This document shows positions 47,830 to 58,895 of a DNA stretch of 64,000 nucleotides, in pieces. A model generated the notes under the pieces. That model saw only the letters and a program-made list of their open reading frames with translations. It did not search any database and was not told the origin of the DNA. Origin of the DNA: Ricordea florida (lineage: Eukaryota > Cnidaria > Anthozoa > Corallimorpharia > Ricordeidae). A program made the translations under genes and the position numbers. Position 1 is the stretch's first letter. The number at the start of each line of letters is the position of its first letter. The stretch covers positions 2,362,501 to 2,426,500 of the forward strand of contig OX453282.1 in the NCBI GenBank assembly GCA_949710005.1. The letters run 5' to 3'.

Positions 47830-50765
47830 TACTCAGCTTAATGTTCCACATTAATTTGCAACCTATTTACCGCAATAGTTAATACACCGAGCGATTTGAT
47901 GAGGATCGAACGTTTTTTGAGCGTTCACTGAAAACGCTCAACTGCTATCAGCCAAGTCATCTAGCTAATGCGGTATCTGATTGGTGTTTCACGTGAAGGC
48001 AATGTTATTTGACGCTAATGGCAGTTCTTGTAAGGAAATGCAAACACGCTGTCAAGTACAAGATCGAAAGCATACTTCATTGATTGTAAGTGCGCGATGA
48101 TATCTAAAGCTAAATTTAACCTGATAAGCGGATTCTGCTAAATATGACCACGAGTAGACATCCAAAAATATGTCCTTAATTTTCCTGCTTTTCCATTGTC
48201 ACATGCTTGCAGACGGTTGCTTTATTAACCACAGGTAAGTAATTCAGTAAGTAAAACAGGCCTGAGTCACTCTATAGAACAAAAAAAACTCATGTTTGAC
48301 ATCGTGTGACTTACATTCCTTATTATATAGTCAACGAGCAACATCTTTTGTAGGCTCAAACCTTTTTCCTCCCTGCTGGCGTAGTCCTGTGACTTCAGAA
48401 AATGTTCAAGGAGAGTCTAGAAAGTTCACATCACATTAACTATCGTTACATGTATCATTTGCGTCTGAAATTGCTTTTTTTTTTTTTAAATAACTGCTCA
48501 TTTGACATCACAATGATTTTACGTGGGGGGGCTTGAAATATCTTCTTGTCAAATACCACAGAGCAGGTGAATACGTTTGACCTTGGCAAAGCTGACGAAA
48601 CATTCAACTATGTACTTATTCTTTCTAATGGTGCAGGAACTTAAGAAAGTTGAAAACCTGTAAAACGTGAACCAAGGTTAAAAAGGTTTCAAAGACCCTG
48701 TTTCTTCATGTTTCATCCTGCGTAATACCCGGATGGAATCATTGCGTGCCTTTCTAAGTAAAAAATACCTTAAACCGTTTAATGAGGTTAAAAGTTTTAC
48801 CCAAAAATAAAACAGAAGATAAGGTTAAGAATAATATAAGAAATCAAATAACAAAACTTATCATCCCGGTTTGACATTGTGGTTTGATTAGTGCGGATAA
48901 TATTAACTTTATTTAACTTCTATTTTCCATGAACAATGCAGCCAATCACAACAGATGCACACTGTCGGACAAACCAATCAGAACTCATATACAGTAAACA
49001 GCATCGAGCGCGGGAAAAAGTCTGAGTCGTAAACCAATCAGAACTCATATACAGTAAACAGCATCAAGTGCGGGAAAAGTCTGAGTCGTAAACCAATCAG
49101 AACTCATATACAGTAAACAGCATCAAGTGCGGGAAAAAGTGTGAGCCGTGAATCAGTCAGAAATCATATAGTAAACAGCACTGAGCGCGGGAAAAAGTGT
49201 GAGCCGCAAACCAATCAGAACTCATACAGTAAACAGCATCGAGCGCGGGAAAAAGTGTGACCCGGTCAGTGGTTTTCGTTAGCAAATGGCGCGAGACTCT
49301 TTAGCCAATCATGCACAACATCAACGTTTTTGTAGTCTGCTTTAATCCCTTCAGTCCCTAGATCTGAGTGCATTTGGTTTTAAGTTAGTTAAGAGGATCT
49401 GGAGTCAAATCAATTGATGACGTCTGAGTTGATCATTTCTGTGGATCTCATTAACAGTTAGTCATACATATCATTGTTCATGTATGGAGAAGTTCCATGC
49501 TAATCACTTCTGGGAGTGAAAGGGCAGGACCTCCTGTAAAAGGTTAATACGTCGATTCCTCATTTTCCGAAAAACACAAGTGCAGCAAAGCGTACACTAC
49601 AAGGAGAACACGACGATAGCCGCACGTCAGTGGAACAATCACTAGTGATCCCATTCACAGTCGACTTACTGAAAATCACGACTCACTCGATCTAGTTTGG
49701 CTCAGCACTTTTTTGGCTACGAGTTAACATCTAAGAACTGGGATCCCGCCACTCAACAGAAACAGCGACTATTTAGAGTGATGCCATTTTGTACAATATC
49801 GTAGTTAGTTACACTGTAACCATATAGCCCCTCGTGCGGCATGGGGCTTCCACCATATAGCTCTCCAGTTTATACTGTTCTTTGCAATCTTTTCGGCCTC
49901 ACCTCATGTCTTCCACGACTGTTTTGGTCTTCCCTGTTTCCGTTTTCTTAGAGGATTCCATTTCATAGCCATTCTGGTGGAGTTCTCTCTCTTTCCTCAA
50001 GGTAGGGCCAATCCAGTGCCATTTCCTTCGTTTTATTGTGGTACTTTATCGTAAACAAATATTATCACAGTACATGCCTTTTAAGTACTGAAATGGCTTA
50101 GCCACTCTCTCTTCTCTGATCTGCGACAAGACCAAGTCAGAAATATGAAGAGAGAAAATAAAATATCCAAGATCACGGAAGAATGTATAGCAGGCGCTCC
50201 GTAATGTATGAAATATCGGGGACCATGTTGGAAGAGAGTGCTATCGCGAGTATTAGGCTGGGAGGGGGGCAAGAAACAGGAACACAGAAAGAGGCTTAGT
50301 AATCCGAGCCCCTCTTGAACAGTCTAATCCAATCACATGTTTAGACAGTGATATCGAGTAACATAAAACAACAGTCTCTCTTACGACAACGGGGTTGATG
50401 TCTGATAACAAAACAACAAATATGCGGCTTTGCTATTGATGTATTAACCGTACGGTGATACTCTTCTCTGTTTTCTGATAAATGCGGCGCCTGAGGCAAG
50501 AGCAGAACGCCAAGTTGTGGTTTGCAAATAAGGATCAGCTGGTTCCCATTAATCAAGGGTAAGCTATCACATTTGCTAACTGTGATCGGCAGGATTTATA
50601 TTCTAATGAGAGCAGTGGTGTAGTTCATCGGGTTATTAGAACTCTGCGATCCGAGAGTCGCACCAGACTGAATCCGCTTCCTCCGAATCTGTCTTTGTGG
50701 GTCATTCTTCACTTTAAGCCTTAAAGCAAAGTCACTAAGTCTGAAAAACCAAGAGGTAACTACAA
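47830..50765. promoter_or_regulatory. Divergent intergenic region between CSTEL-5 and CSTEL-6
   Basis: Both genes read outward from this 2.9-kb stretch. Near CSTEL-5 lie an E-box (about 47989) and a CCAAT box. The centre holds the five-copy CCAAT/E2F-like array (48971-49266), followed by a MITE-like segment (about 49346-49545). No gene is recognised inside. Confidence 0.4.
48971..49266 (+). repeat. Five-copy 59-bp array with CCAAT and E2F-like sites
   Basis: Copies start near 48971, 49031, 49090, 49149 and 49207. The unit is 'aaccaatcagaactcatata', 'cagtaaacagcatcgagcg', 'cgggaaaaagtctgagtcgt'. Four units keep CCAATCAG (one reads aatcagtcag), and all keep a form of 'gcgggaaaaag', whose inverse CTTTTTCCCGC matches an E2F-type TTTCCCGC site. 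CCAAT plus E2F is a pairing known from cell-cycle promoters. The array lies between two divergent CSTEL genes. Function is inferred. Confidence 0.7.
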
Positions 50766-51494
50766 ATGTTCGAGAACAGGCGAATGGGAGGGTCGGCAGA
50801 AAACGTTTTGCACGCTAACGACGCCATGGACGGGAGATTTTCAGGGGAGCAGGCGCGGATAGGTGTTGTTCGGAGACCCAGGTCTTTTACTTTGCCAACG
50901 CGTTGTAGGCGAGACGAAAATATGAATTTTAGTTTCATTGGGACGCTCGATTCTGAAGCAAAACTTGGAATGGATCGAGAGAGAGGTCGCTTGATAATGA
51001 GTGAAGTCAAAGTTGGCACCTCCAGAATAGCGGATAGTATCTTGGATAATCATTGCCAATGCAGAGAGCGAAATGATTCACAAAGGCAATCGAGACCCGT
51101 GGAAGAGACTTCTAGACAAAATAACTTCAACATTCCCAGAATCTGTGTACAATCATCAGACGAGTGCGACGGATGTGCTCAATATCAACAGGCTATAATC
51201 CCTGCACAGCAAAGGTCAAAACATCCTGGGAGAGAAGACTTAACAATCATAGACTGCAGATATACATACGTGGCCCACCAATCAAACATGCACTGCAGCA
51301 AAGCGCATATTAGAAACAATGACACAGAAAAAAGGAGAAATGAAATCAAGACTCCTTTATGCAGAAAGAGAAGCATCTCTTGGAGTGAAAAAGGGAGTGA
51401 AGAGATAACTGCGCCGTCCATACGAAGCAGCAGTTCGTGGTGCGTGTCTCTGAATTCAGCGCGGGAGACTGATCTGTGTTCCACGGATTTGTGA
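50766..51494 (+). CDS. CSTEL-6: 242-residue protein with C-terminal LCSTDL tail
   Basis: This is a single coding exon; an in-frame TAA lies nine bases before the ATG. No domain is recognised. The Ser sites with basic flanks are RRPRSFTLP (36-44) and CRKRSISWS (199-207). The middle is unusually Cys-rich for the family (CQCRERND near 97, CVQSSDECDGC near 127-137, further single Cys at 164, 177 and 199), which could reflect metal binding or be incidental. The end is SARETDLCSTDL, closest to CSTEL-7 (IETDLCSTEL). There is no signal peptide or membrane segment, so it is probably intracellular. The reverse strand is also open over long parts but lacks any recognisable product. PDZ-ligand role is predicted from the tail. 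Confidence 0.75.
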   Translation: MFENRRMGGSAENVLHANDAMDGRFSGEQARIGVVRRPRSFTLPTRCRRDENMNFSFIGTLDSEAKLGMDRERGRLIMSEVKVGTSRIADSILDNHCQCRERNDSQRQSRPVEETSRQNNFNIPRICVQSSDECDGCAQYQQAIIPAQQRSKHPGREDLTIIDCRYTYVAHQSNMHCSKAHIRNNDTEKRRNEIKTPLCRKRSISWSEKGSEEITAPSIRSSSSWCVSLNSARETDLCSTDL

Positions 51495-53514
51495 CGGCTA
51501 ATAACTGAGGTCAGTAATGCTTTTAATGCAAAGTCAATAAGCTAAGAATTGCAACTCGCAACAGAAAATATTGTAGGGAGTTATGAACTAAAATGCTTCA
51601 TTAGGTGATGACAGTCACTTATCAATACCAATGGTTTCGTTGAACGCGAATGGTTCTTATTTACACAAACCCTCATCAAAGTTCTTGAAACCAATTAAGT
51701 ATTTGTCTAGTTTACTAAACTAGTCATAGTTGTCACTAAATCTGCCCCCGACTTTGTAAAAACTGAATGAAGACTGCATGTGGTTGTCCATGTATTTGCT
51801 ATGCGGAACCTTTGAAATGTAGTTTTCGTTTGAGAGTTTGCGAGTGCAAATTCCTTGTTGTGTTTGTGTTTTGTCAAATCCTCATACATATCGTGTTTAG
51901 AATGGGTTTACATTATAGCTTGGAATGAAATAAGAAAGCTTGGAATGAAATCGTGACGACTCGTTGCCAAACTTGCCAAACCCAGTTTGCGCGGTTGCTG
52001 AGCCAGGCGCACATGCTGAAAATTAACCGGGACCACCGTGCGCGCCTATTTTCGTCAAATCGAGAAAATTTTCGCATACTAACACTACGACCATATGATA
52101 CTTCTTATTTACGCGGGGAACATTAGGGTGCCTCCTCGGGTTCCGGCCTCTGGGCCGGAACCCTGCGGGGGCAATAAGACATATACTGAGCAAAACAATA
52201 CTTTGCCGCACTTTATATCCCATGGAATTAGACGGTCGGTTAGAAGTATTCGATAATATATGTCTAATATGTCTAACAGAAGATGTTCCCTGAGAACTTC
52301 ATTTTTATCCGCAGCCATGTGTTGTGGTTACCGTCATTGATAGCGTCATAAGAAACGCCCAGGAAAAAGGATTTCATATGTATCGATATATGACAACCTA
52401 TTCCAGTTCCCACTTTCTTCCATTGTAAAAATGTTATGCTCTTTGATTGTCTTCTTGTTAGCATGGTAAGGGACGTGTAATGGTAACTCCATAAGATCTT
52501 TGCCGCGTGAGAAACCAAACGGACGGAGGGAACAAACAGATGCAGTTCAGTTTATAAGGGCACTCGAAGACAATTTTCAGTTAAAATCTGTTTGGAAGCA
52601 AGGTTAGCTGGCCCTCGGATTTTCGAACCGTGTATCTCAAAAAGATTTTCAGTCCCTAACACATCACCTAAAAGATTCGCAACAAGGGAAAAATAGTCCC
52701 TCACGTTTTTGGTAAAGGATATTTTTGCAATTTTTGGCACTTGAAAAGGTCGCGTAGCAATTTCGGATGAGCAAATGGTTCGTTGGGAAGTTTTTAGAAG
52801 GTGTAGAGCTAGCAATTTCTGAAATAAAATATAATTCCCTAAAATTTTCGAACACTTCAACTTTCGCCTAAGATATCGGAACAGATCAAATTCGTCTAGG
52901 TGATAAAAACATCTCTTTAGACGGTCTTTAAACATCACAAGGAACCTAGAAATGTCTCTCAGAGGATTTTAGCTCAATCGCCTCGTTGGGTGCCCCTGGA
53001 TGAGTTAACTGCGTAGCTAGTGATTTTTTTCTACTCTTTGATCAGATCAAAACGCACATAAGTTCACAATACGCGCAGGCTAGATGATTATTATGGTATC
53101 TTTACCGAGGCCAAGATTCGCCATGTTGGCCGCCATATTGGCCGCGCGGGAAAAGTCTGGGCCGATTGTTTCACTACCCTACAAATTTCGAATTTGGAGT
53201 AAGGTGATGAAGGTGCCAACCTTGCAATCAAGGAAGAGGTGAAATGTGTTATGAACGTAACCCCCCCTGTTCACGAAACAAGGTCTCGCCGCTCTTCTAA
53301 AGACATTTAACATAGATTCAGTTTAACAAAATTCCAGGAGAATTCTCTATTCAAACGATATTCACAAAGACAAAAACCTTTTTAAGGCCCGATTTTTTTA
53401 AAACAAAAAAACTTAGTAAAATTTCCGGTATTTATGATAGCAGAACATACTATGTTAGTAGACAAACTACTGAGCCAAGATCCGTCGATTCAATTACGCG
53501 ATGGATTGCCTTTA

Positions 53515-53723
53515 TAACCCTTCAAGTCCCAGTAGTGACCAGCATCCAATTTCTCATTACAATATTCACTGTTTATCAACCATTCAGGTTATAAGAATGA
53601 CTAGAATGATCACCAGTAAAGCGTTGTATTGATATTCAAACAAATTCCTCTCACTAGTACCATAACAAATATATGAGAATAATTAGGAGAACATGAATAT
53701 TGATATTGGGGCTTAAAGGGATA
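53515..53723. mobile_element. MITE-like element (TAACCC family), inverted copy
   Basis: It begins 'taacccttcaagtcccagta' and ends 'ttggggcttaaagggata'. The interior is the reverse complement of the 10494-10785 copy ('gtattgatattcaaacaaat', 'actagtaccataacaaata'). Confidence 0.75.
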
Positions 53724-54575
53724 AACTGCCCGTTTACGTAACTTCAGCTTTACTGTACTTCCGTAGTTCTGGTTTATCGCATTTCTCTGACAAACAGTCA
53801 TCTTTTCTAATCGGATTTATCAATTTTTTCCCCAACCGATCAAGGACTCTAACATTTCAGCAATTACATAGTATCAGTCTAGTATAATTATACTGAAACA
53901 GCCAACTCGATGACGTACACACTCGTTAACTAACTGTTTATTTAGGTTTTGAGTGCAAATACGTATTGAAGGAGTTGTAGTTCAGTAGGACATCGCTAGC
54001 GCTGTAGAACCTTCCAAAATTGGGCAAAGTCCGGAACAATAATGCCTTAAATTCCAGTAACCAAGTTGAAGAATGCTTGTACGTGCAGTAATGTCACGGG
54101 CATGCAAAGTGCAGACTTCGAGCAATACTCATCTTAATTAATTGCTCAATTCAAAGATAGATTTCGGAATGTAAGGTGAGGTCACTGACTTTTCAGAGGA
54201 CGGAAAAACAAGCGATGTTATTACAAGGAAGCGTAACACCATCTAGGATTTATGACGAACATATTATCATAGACTTTTTATCCATTGCAAAATGAACCAC
54301 CACTGGAGTTTTACCAATGTTCAGCAGTTCAGGTGTTTTCAGAAATTTTTATCGAAAGTCAGCGAACAAAGAGTTCCCAGTTGACAAGCTTGATGGACTT
54401 GACGAGACAAATGTTTTATTAATGTTTTTTAGGGTCCTCATTACAAAGTGAGGTTCGACAGGACTACAGCGCCCAAAATGTGTGCTATCTATCTGGCGGG
54501 GATCGGCATCCCGGCTTTGAACAGAGGGGCATGGATTTGTCTCAGTAATTGGAAAAGCTACAAACATTTCAATAC

Positions 54576-55463
54576 AATGGTTTGATCTTCAGATAAAAAC
54601 AAACAGTACCACAGTACAGTACTGTTCAGTAGCTTTACAAAGAATGGTCACACTGCATGGTTTGATCCACAGATGAAAAAGTTAGAACCACACTGTATAG
54701 TACAACAAACAGTACCCCAGTACAGTACTGTTCAGTAGCTTTACAAAAAATGGTCACACTGCATGGTTTGATCCACAGATGAAAAAATTAGAACCACACT
54801 GTATAGTAAAACAAACAGTACCCCAGTACAGTACTGTTCAGTAGCTTTCCAAAGAGTGGTTATACTGCATGGTTTGATCCACAGATGAAAAAGTTAGAAC
54901 CACACTGTATAGTAAAACAAACAGTACCACAGTACAGTACTGTTCAGTAGCTTCCCAATGAATGGTCACACTGCATAGTTTGATCCACAGATGAAAACGT
55001 TAGAACCACACTGTATAGTAAAACAAACAGTACCCCAGTACAGTACTGTTCAGTAGCTTAACAAAGAGTGGTCACACTGCATGGTTTGATCCACAGATGA
55101 AAAAGTTAGAACCACACTGTATAGGACAACAAACAGTACCACAGTACATTACTGTTCAGTAGCTTTACAAAGAATGGTCACACTGCATGGTTTGATCCAC
55201 AGATGAAAAAGTTAGAACCACACTATATAGTAAAACAAACAGAACCACAGTACAGTACTGTTCAGTAGCTTTACAAAGAATGGTCACACTGCATGGTTTG
55301 ATCCACAGAAGAAAAAGTTAGAACCACACTGTATAGTAAAACAAACAGTACCACAGTACAGTACTGTTCAGTAGCTTTCAAAAGAATGGTCACACTGCAT
55401 GGTTTGATCCACAGAAGAAAAAGTTAGAACCACACTGTATCGTAAGATAAAAAGTGCCACAGT
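54576..55463 (+). repeat. 106-bp satellite, block G (about eight units)
   Basis: This is the longest and most regular block. Successive 'gatccacagatg' starts at 54664 and 54770 are 106 bp apart. Units are highly similar, which suggests recent amplification or homogenisation. Confidence 0.93.
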
Positions 55464-56152
55464 AAGAACCCTTCCTGCCAGTGAAAGAAATTTGGTTGGG
55501 TGCCCGTGTTGTGCTATTGAGAGTCTTTTTTCTCTCTTGCATTGTAAAGCATGCAAAATAGCATGGGGACCGAAAACCTTTCGGACTTCAAACCAGGCAA
55601 TGGCTCCAAGCATTTTCAACATCCTTGTGGAGTTGTGACTTTGAGAAGCACAAGGTTAAACGTTTACATCCCTTGGCAACATCGTATCTCACAGGTCAAA
55701 ATAGAGGACACCTTATGCCATAACAGACAAGACATAAATTGCCTGATTTACCCGATATAGAAACAGCATTTTCATACCATAAGAAATCTCTCGTCTTGTG
55801 TAATGAAGAAAGCACAGTGCACGCACCATCCTTTGATACCAAACCACAACTTTTGTGGGTCCTCTGAGGAGAAATTTTAAACCAGGATCTTCCCAGGGAA
55901 TCTTGGCAAACATCCGGAAAAAAAACAATTTATAAAGTGCTTAAAATGTAATGAATATTTTACTGAAATATAACTTTTAGTAACGAGATAATTTACTACA
56001 TATCTGTTGTTTTCTGAGCAAACGTCTGACGCCAATACCCCATGGTTTGTCTCAACAGCAGTACGAATTTTGCTAAGCTTACGAAAAAAATCCACAGAAA
56101 ACTTGGAGACATGTTTTATGAGGTCGTAGAAATAGCAAAGTGGCAAATTGAT

Positions 56153-57151
56153 TTAAAGCTCAGTGGAGCACAGGTCTGTCTCAATCATTCCCTCATTATA
56201 ACGGAAACCCTGATTTGCCATGTAGCTAAGACGTGGTTGAGATGGATTCCATTCTGAACGCTTTCGCATTTCATCGATAAAACCGGAATTATTCCCTGGG
56301 AGAAACCCGTTGCCGTTTGTGTTAATTGTGACAGAGATTTCGGGACCAATCCGTGCACTGTCTTTGCCAAATTGTGGCGTGTAATAATATTGTTTGCACG
56401 TCCTAGGGTCGACTAACTCCTCGCATCGTTTTCCTTCAACTTGACCACTGAATGAGTTACTTCGTTTTAAATACCTCGACGAGTATTCTCCGGTTTTACA
56501 GCTCTCTTTTTCAGTTTTGTCTTTCTGTGCGTGCTTATTACTATGTCGCCAACTGAGAAGGCCACTGAACGATTTGCTTCGCTTCGGTCGATGGCTCGCT
56601 CTGTTAGGTTTTTTATGAACATGCTCATCAACTTGAGTTTTTGTTGCAACTCGATACGTAACTGAACCCTTCTCTGCTTCTTTTGCCTTCTTCGCATCTC
56701 CTGCGTCAACTTTAAACTGTTTGTTGTTTATATTTTCCGAGCTATCGCATCTTGAAGTGTCTTGTTTACAAGGAATTTCGTTTCGCCTCGGGTATTTTGC
56801 CAAATCAGAGCGACTCTTTCGAGTCAAAATCGGCCGGAGGGAATTCTTGATTGAGTTTTTTCGCTCCTTGAATTCCACATCTTCGTCAAATTCATTCCTC
56901 GAATGCCGTCTTTGTTTCAATGCATTGGTTTCTGATCCTTCAGCTGCAGAATTCCCAACGCTTTCCTCGCTGTAGGCTGTCTCAGACACACAATCATGGC
57001 TACCTTTGTCTGCCAACTCATCTGTGGAACAGCGTAACTCGCTTTCACTGTTCGTTGGAGTCCTGTTCCTCATACGAAGCCCAAGTTTCGAAATCTCATG
57101 TCCAAGTCGTTTCATTGTAGAAGTCCTGCCAGCGCGGTTCTCTTCTTTCAT
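56153..57151 (-). CDS. CSTEL-7: 332-residue protein with C-terminal LCSTEL tail
   Basis: This is the largest member. The start is the ATG at 57151; a longer frame exists only through a non-ATG codon. A strong acceptor (gtttctttatttag) ends 27 bases upstream, and a GTAAGT donor lies at 57574-57579, so a 402-bp 5' UTR intron is likely. The protein is Lys/Arg/Ser/Glu-rich, probably disordered, with no signal peptide or known domain. Two copies of a basic-Ser motif are seen, RSKSFSG (191-197) and RSNSFSG (230-236), plus QRRHSRNE, ERKNSIKNS and TRKSRSD. LRCSTDELAD (39-48) echoes the tail internally. A Tyr-rich QYYYTPQFG lies near 254. The end is NEGMIETDLCSTEL, a class I PDZ-type ligand. It is divergent from CSTEL-8. 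Function is unknown. Confidence 0.78.
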   Translation of the reverse strand: MKEENRAGRTSTMKRLGHEISKLGLRMRNRTPTNSESELRCSTDELADKGSHDCVSETAYSEESVGNSAAEGSETNALKQRRHSRNEFDEDVEFKERKNSIKNSLRPILTRKSRSDLAKYPRRNEIPCKQDTSRCDSSENINNKQFKVDAGDAKKAKEAEKGSVTYRVATKTQVDEHVHKKPNRASHRPKRSKSFSGLLSWRHSNKHAQKDKTEKESCKTGEYSSRYLKRSNSFSGQVEGKRCEELVDPRTCKQYYYTPQFGKDSARIGPEISVTINTNGNGFLPGNNSGFIDEMRKRSEWNPSQPRLSYMANQGFRYNEGMIETDLCSTEL

Positions 57152-57177
57152 TCTTTTGGATCCATCAAGAGGCAAAT

Positions 57178-57579
57178 CTAAATAAAGAAACCCGCTCGAC
57201 TGACCTGTCGATGAACTATCTAAGTATGTGGGTTCCTGTTTATATTGTGCGCCATTCTACTGAGAAATGTTTTCTTAAGATTCGCTCGTCCGATAGATCT
57301 CCGAACAGACCGATCGTGACGCTTGAAGCCAGTTCAATTTCTCTTGACGTTGTTTCCTCTGCTCAACACTGTCAAGGAGGACTCTTCAGCGTAAATGAAT
57401 TGCTCTTTTCTACAGCAGCTCCAATGAAAGTCGTTCGATTGATAACTAAACAAATGTGGCAAAGATCACGAAAAACCTCTCCTCTGTTGCAGACGCGAAA
57501 AGCAATGACACTTGAGTATTGTTTTCCGTGACGTGTACGCGAGAAACGACCCGGCCTGTTGTCATTCTTCAGTACTTAC
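57178..57579 (-). other. Predicted 5' UTR intron of CSTEL-7
   Basis: Donor GTAAGT (exon end at 57580) and acceptor TTTATTTAG (exon start at 57177) are both close to consensus. The upstream exon has no in-frame ATG, so it would be untranslated. This is predicted from sequence only. Confidence 0.5.
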
Positions 57580-58627
57580 ACAACGTTAAGTGACTTCTTT
57601 CGTCTGTTAGCCTGACCCTATAAGTCCGGAAGAAGAAATCGCTGCAATCACAAACTGATCAGAGTGTAAAAATAGCAACAAATCCATTATCGACACTTGT
57701 GGATTATCAATCAAGATCTCCGAAAGTCACGTAAGAAAGGAAACGTTTTATTGGTCACAGAATGACCCGCGCCTTGTAACTGATCTCCTTCGGAAAACTC
57801 TAGAAGAATATTTGCAATAGTCGGAAAAGACGTGGGATCAAAAAGCTGTTCGACTAATGCTTCAACAAATGTAGAACTTAGCACGTAAGATTGTTTGGAA
57901 TATGCATTTTCTTCCTACTCTGCATTTTCATCTGCGATTCGCGCGTAAAATTCCATCGACAAAAAACTGCTTGCAGGGAAGAATCTATTACGTTATTAAA
58001 AATGTTTTCCAATCAGTGGGCTTCATAGAAGGTCATTCATGTAAAGTGAGCTCTGAGTGAAATATTGTTTTTATTATTTTTGTCGATAATGATATTTTAA
58101 AATAATAATAATAACAACAATAATGATGATGATGATAATTCTCTTGGTATATAAGGATTGTATTTTATAAATACTTATTAGTTTACTGTGGTTAGATTAT
58201 TATTAATTATATGTTTGTAACGCGCGCATTTGAAAACGCAAGTTGACTTTGCACGATATAAATAAATGTATGATGTATCATTATTTTATTATTAGTAGTA
58301 TAATTATTATTTATAGTAATACTACTAATAATAATAATCGTAATTATTATTATAATTGTTGTAGAAGTTAACTTTCACAACTTATAGGAGAATTGTGATG
58401 TCATGTTTAATATGTATAACCTGTTTTAGTTGGAACGATATCCTTTTATTTTTTGGTTTTCTTTTTGCTGCTTCCATTTTAGAAGAAAAAAAATTTAATT
58501 CTAGTATCACTATTAGTAATATTTTTACTATGTATATGGATATCATTTTTATTATAATTGTTATTAATGATTCTTCACAGGAGGGTGATTCGCTCCTGTT
58601 AATTATGCACCTATCAATGTTAAGCCG

Positions 58628-58895
58628 GCGGGGAGGAGTCAGGGCATGGGGTGGGGATTTGACATTTTTGAAAAATTTGCCGTCAAATTCCCTGCCCACG
58701 GGCAAATCATTCCAGTCAAATGCAACCAAATTTCCCCACCCCGGGCTGCACATCGCTGTCAAATATCCCAAGGCTGGACCCAAAGAAAGATTCAAATATT
58801 CCCTCTCCCGGGAGAACAAGGTCAGTCAAATGCCCTACCCCAAGGCCAACAAAGACAATCAAATCCCCACCCCATGCCCTGACTCCCCCTCCCAT
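58628..58895. mobile_element. Fold-back element with GC-rich ends
   Basis: The left arm 'ggggaggagtcagggcatgg' plus 'ggtggggatttgac' is the near-perfect inverse of the right arm 'atcaaatccccaccccatgc' plus 'cctgactccccctcc'. The interior is built of diverged 'tcaaat..cc..cccc' units. Long open frames across it on both strands are artefacts of the repeat structure. Confidence 0.75.

Larger units (their letters stand above)
51495..56152. other. Intergenic stretch between CSTEL-6 and CSTEL-7
   Basis: No gene is recognised. It contains a GC-rich perfect hairpin at 52138-52163, a MITE at 53515-53723 and the largest 106-bp satellite block (54576-55463). Confidence 0.5.

Noticed and set aside
50735-51484. 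Minus-strand frames opposite CSTEL-6
   Set aside because: They have no recognisable product, and the plus strand carries the conserved family tail.
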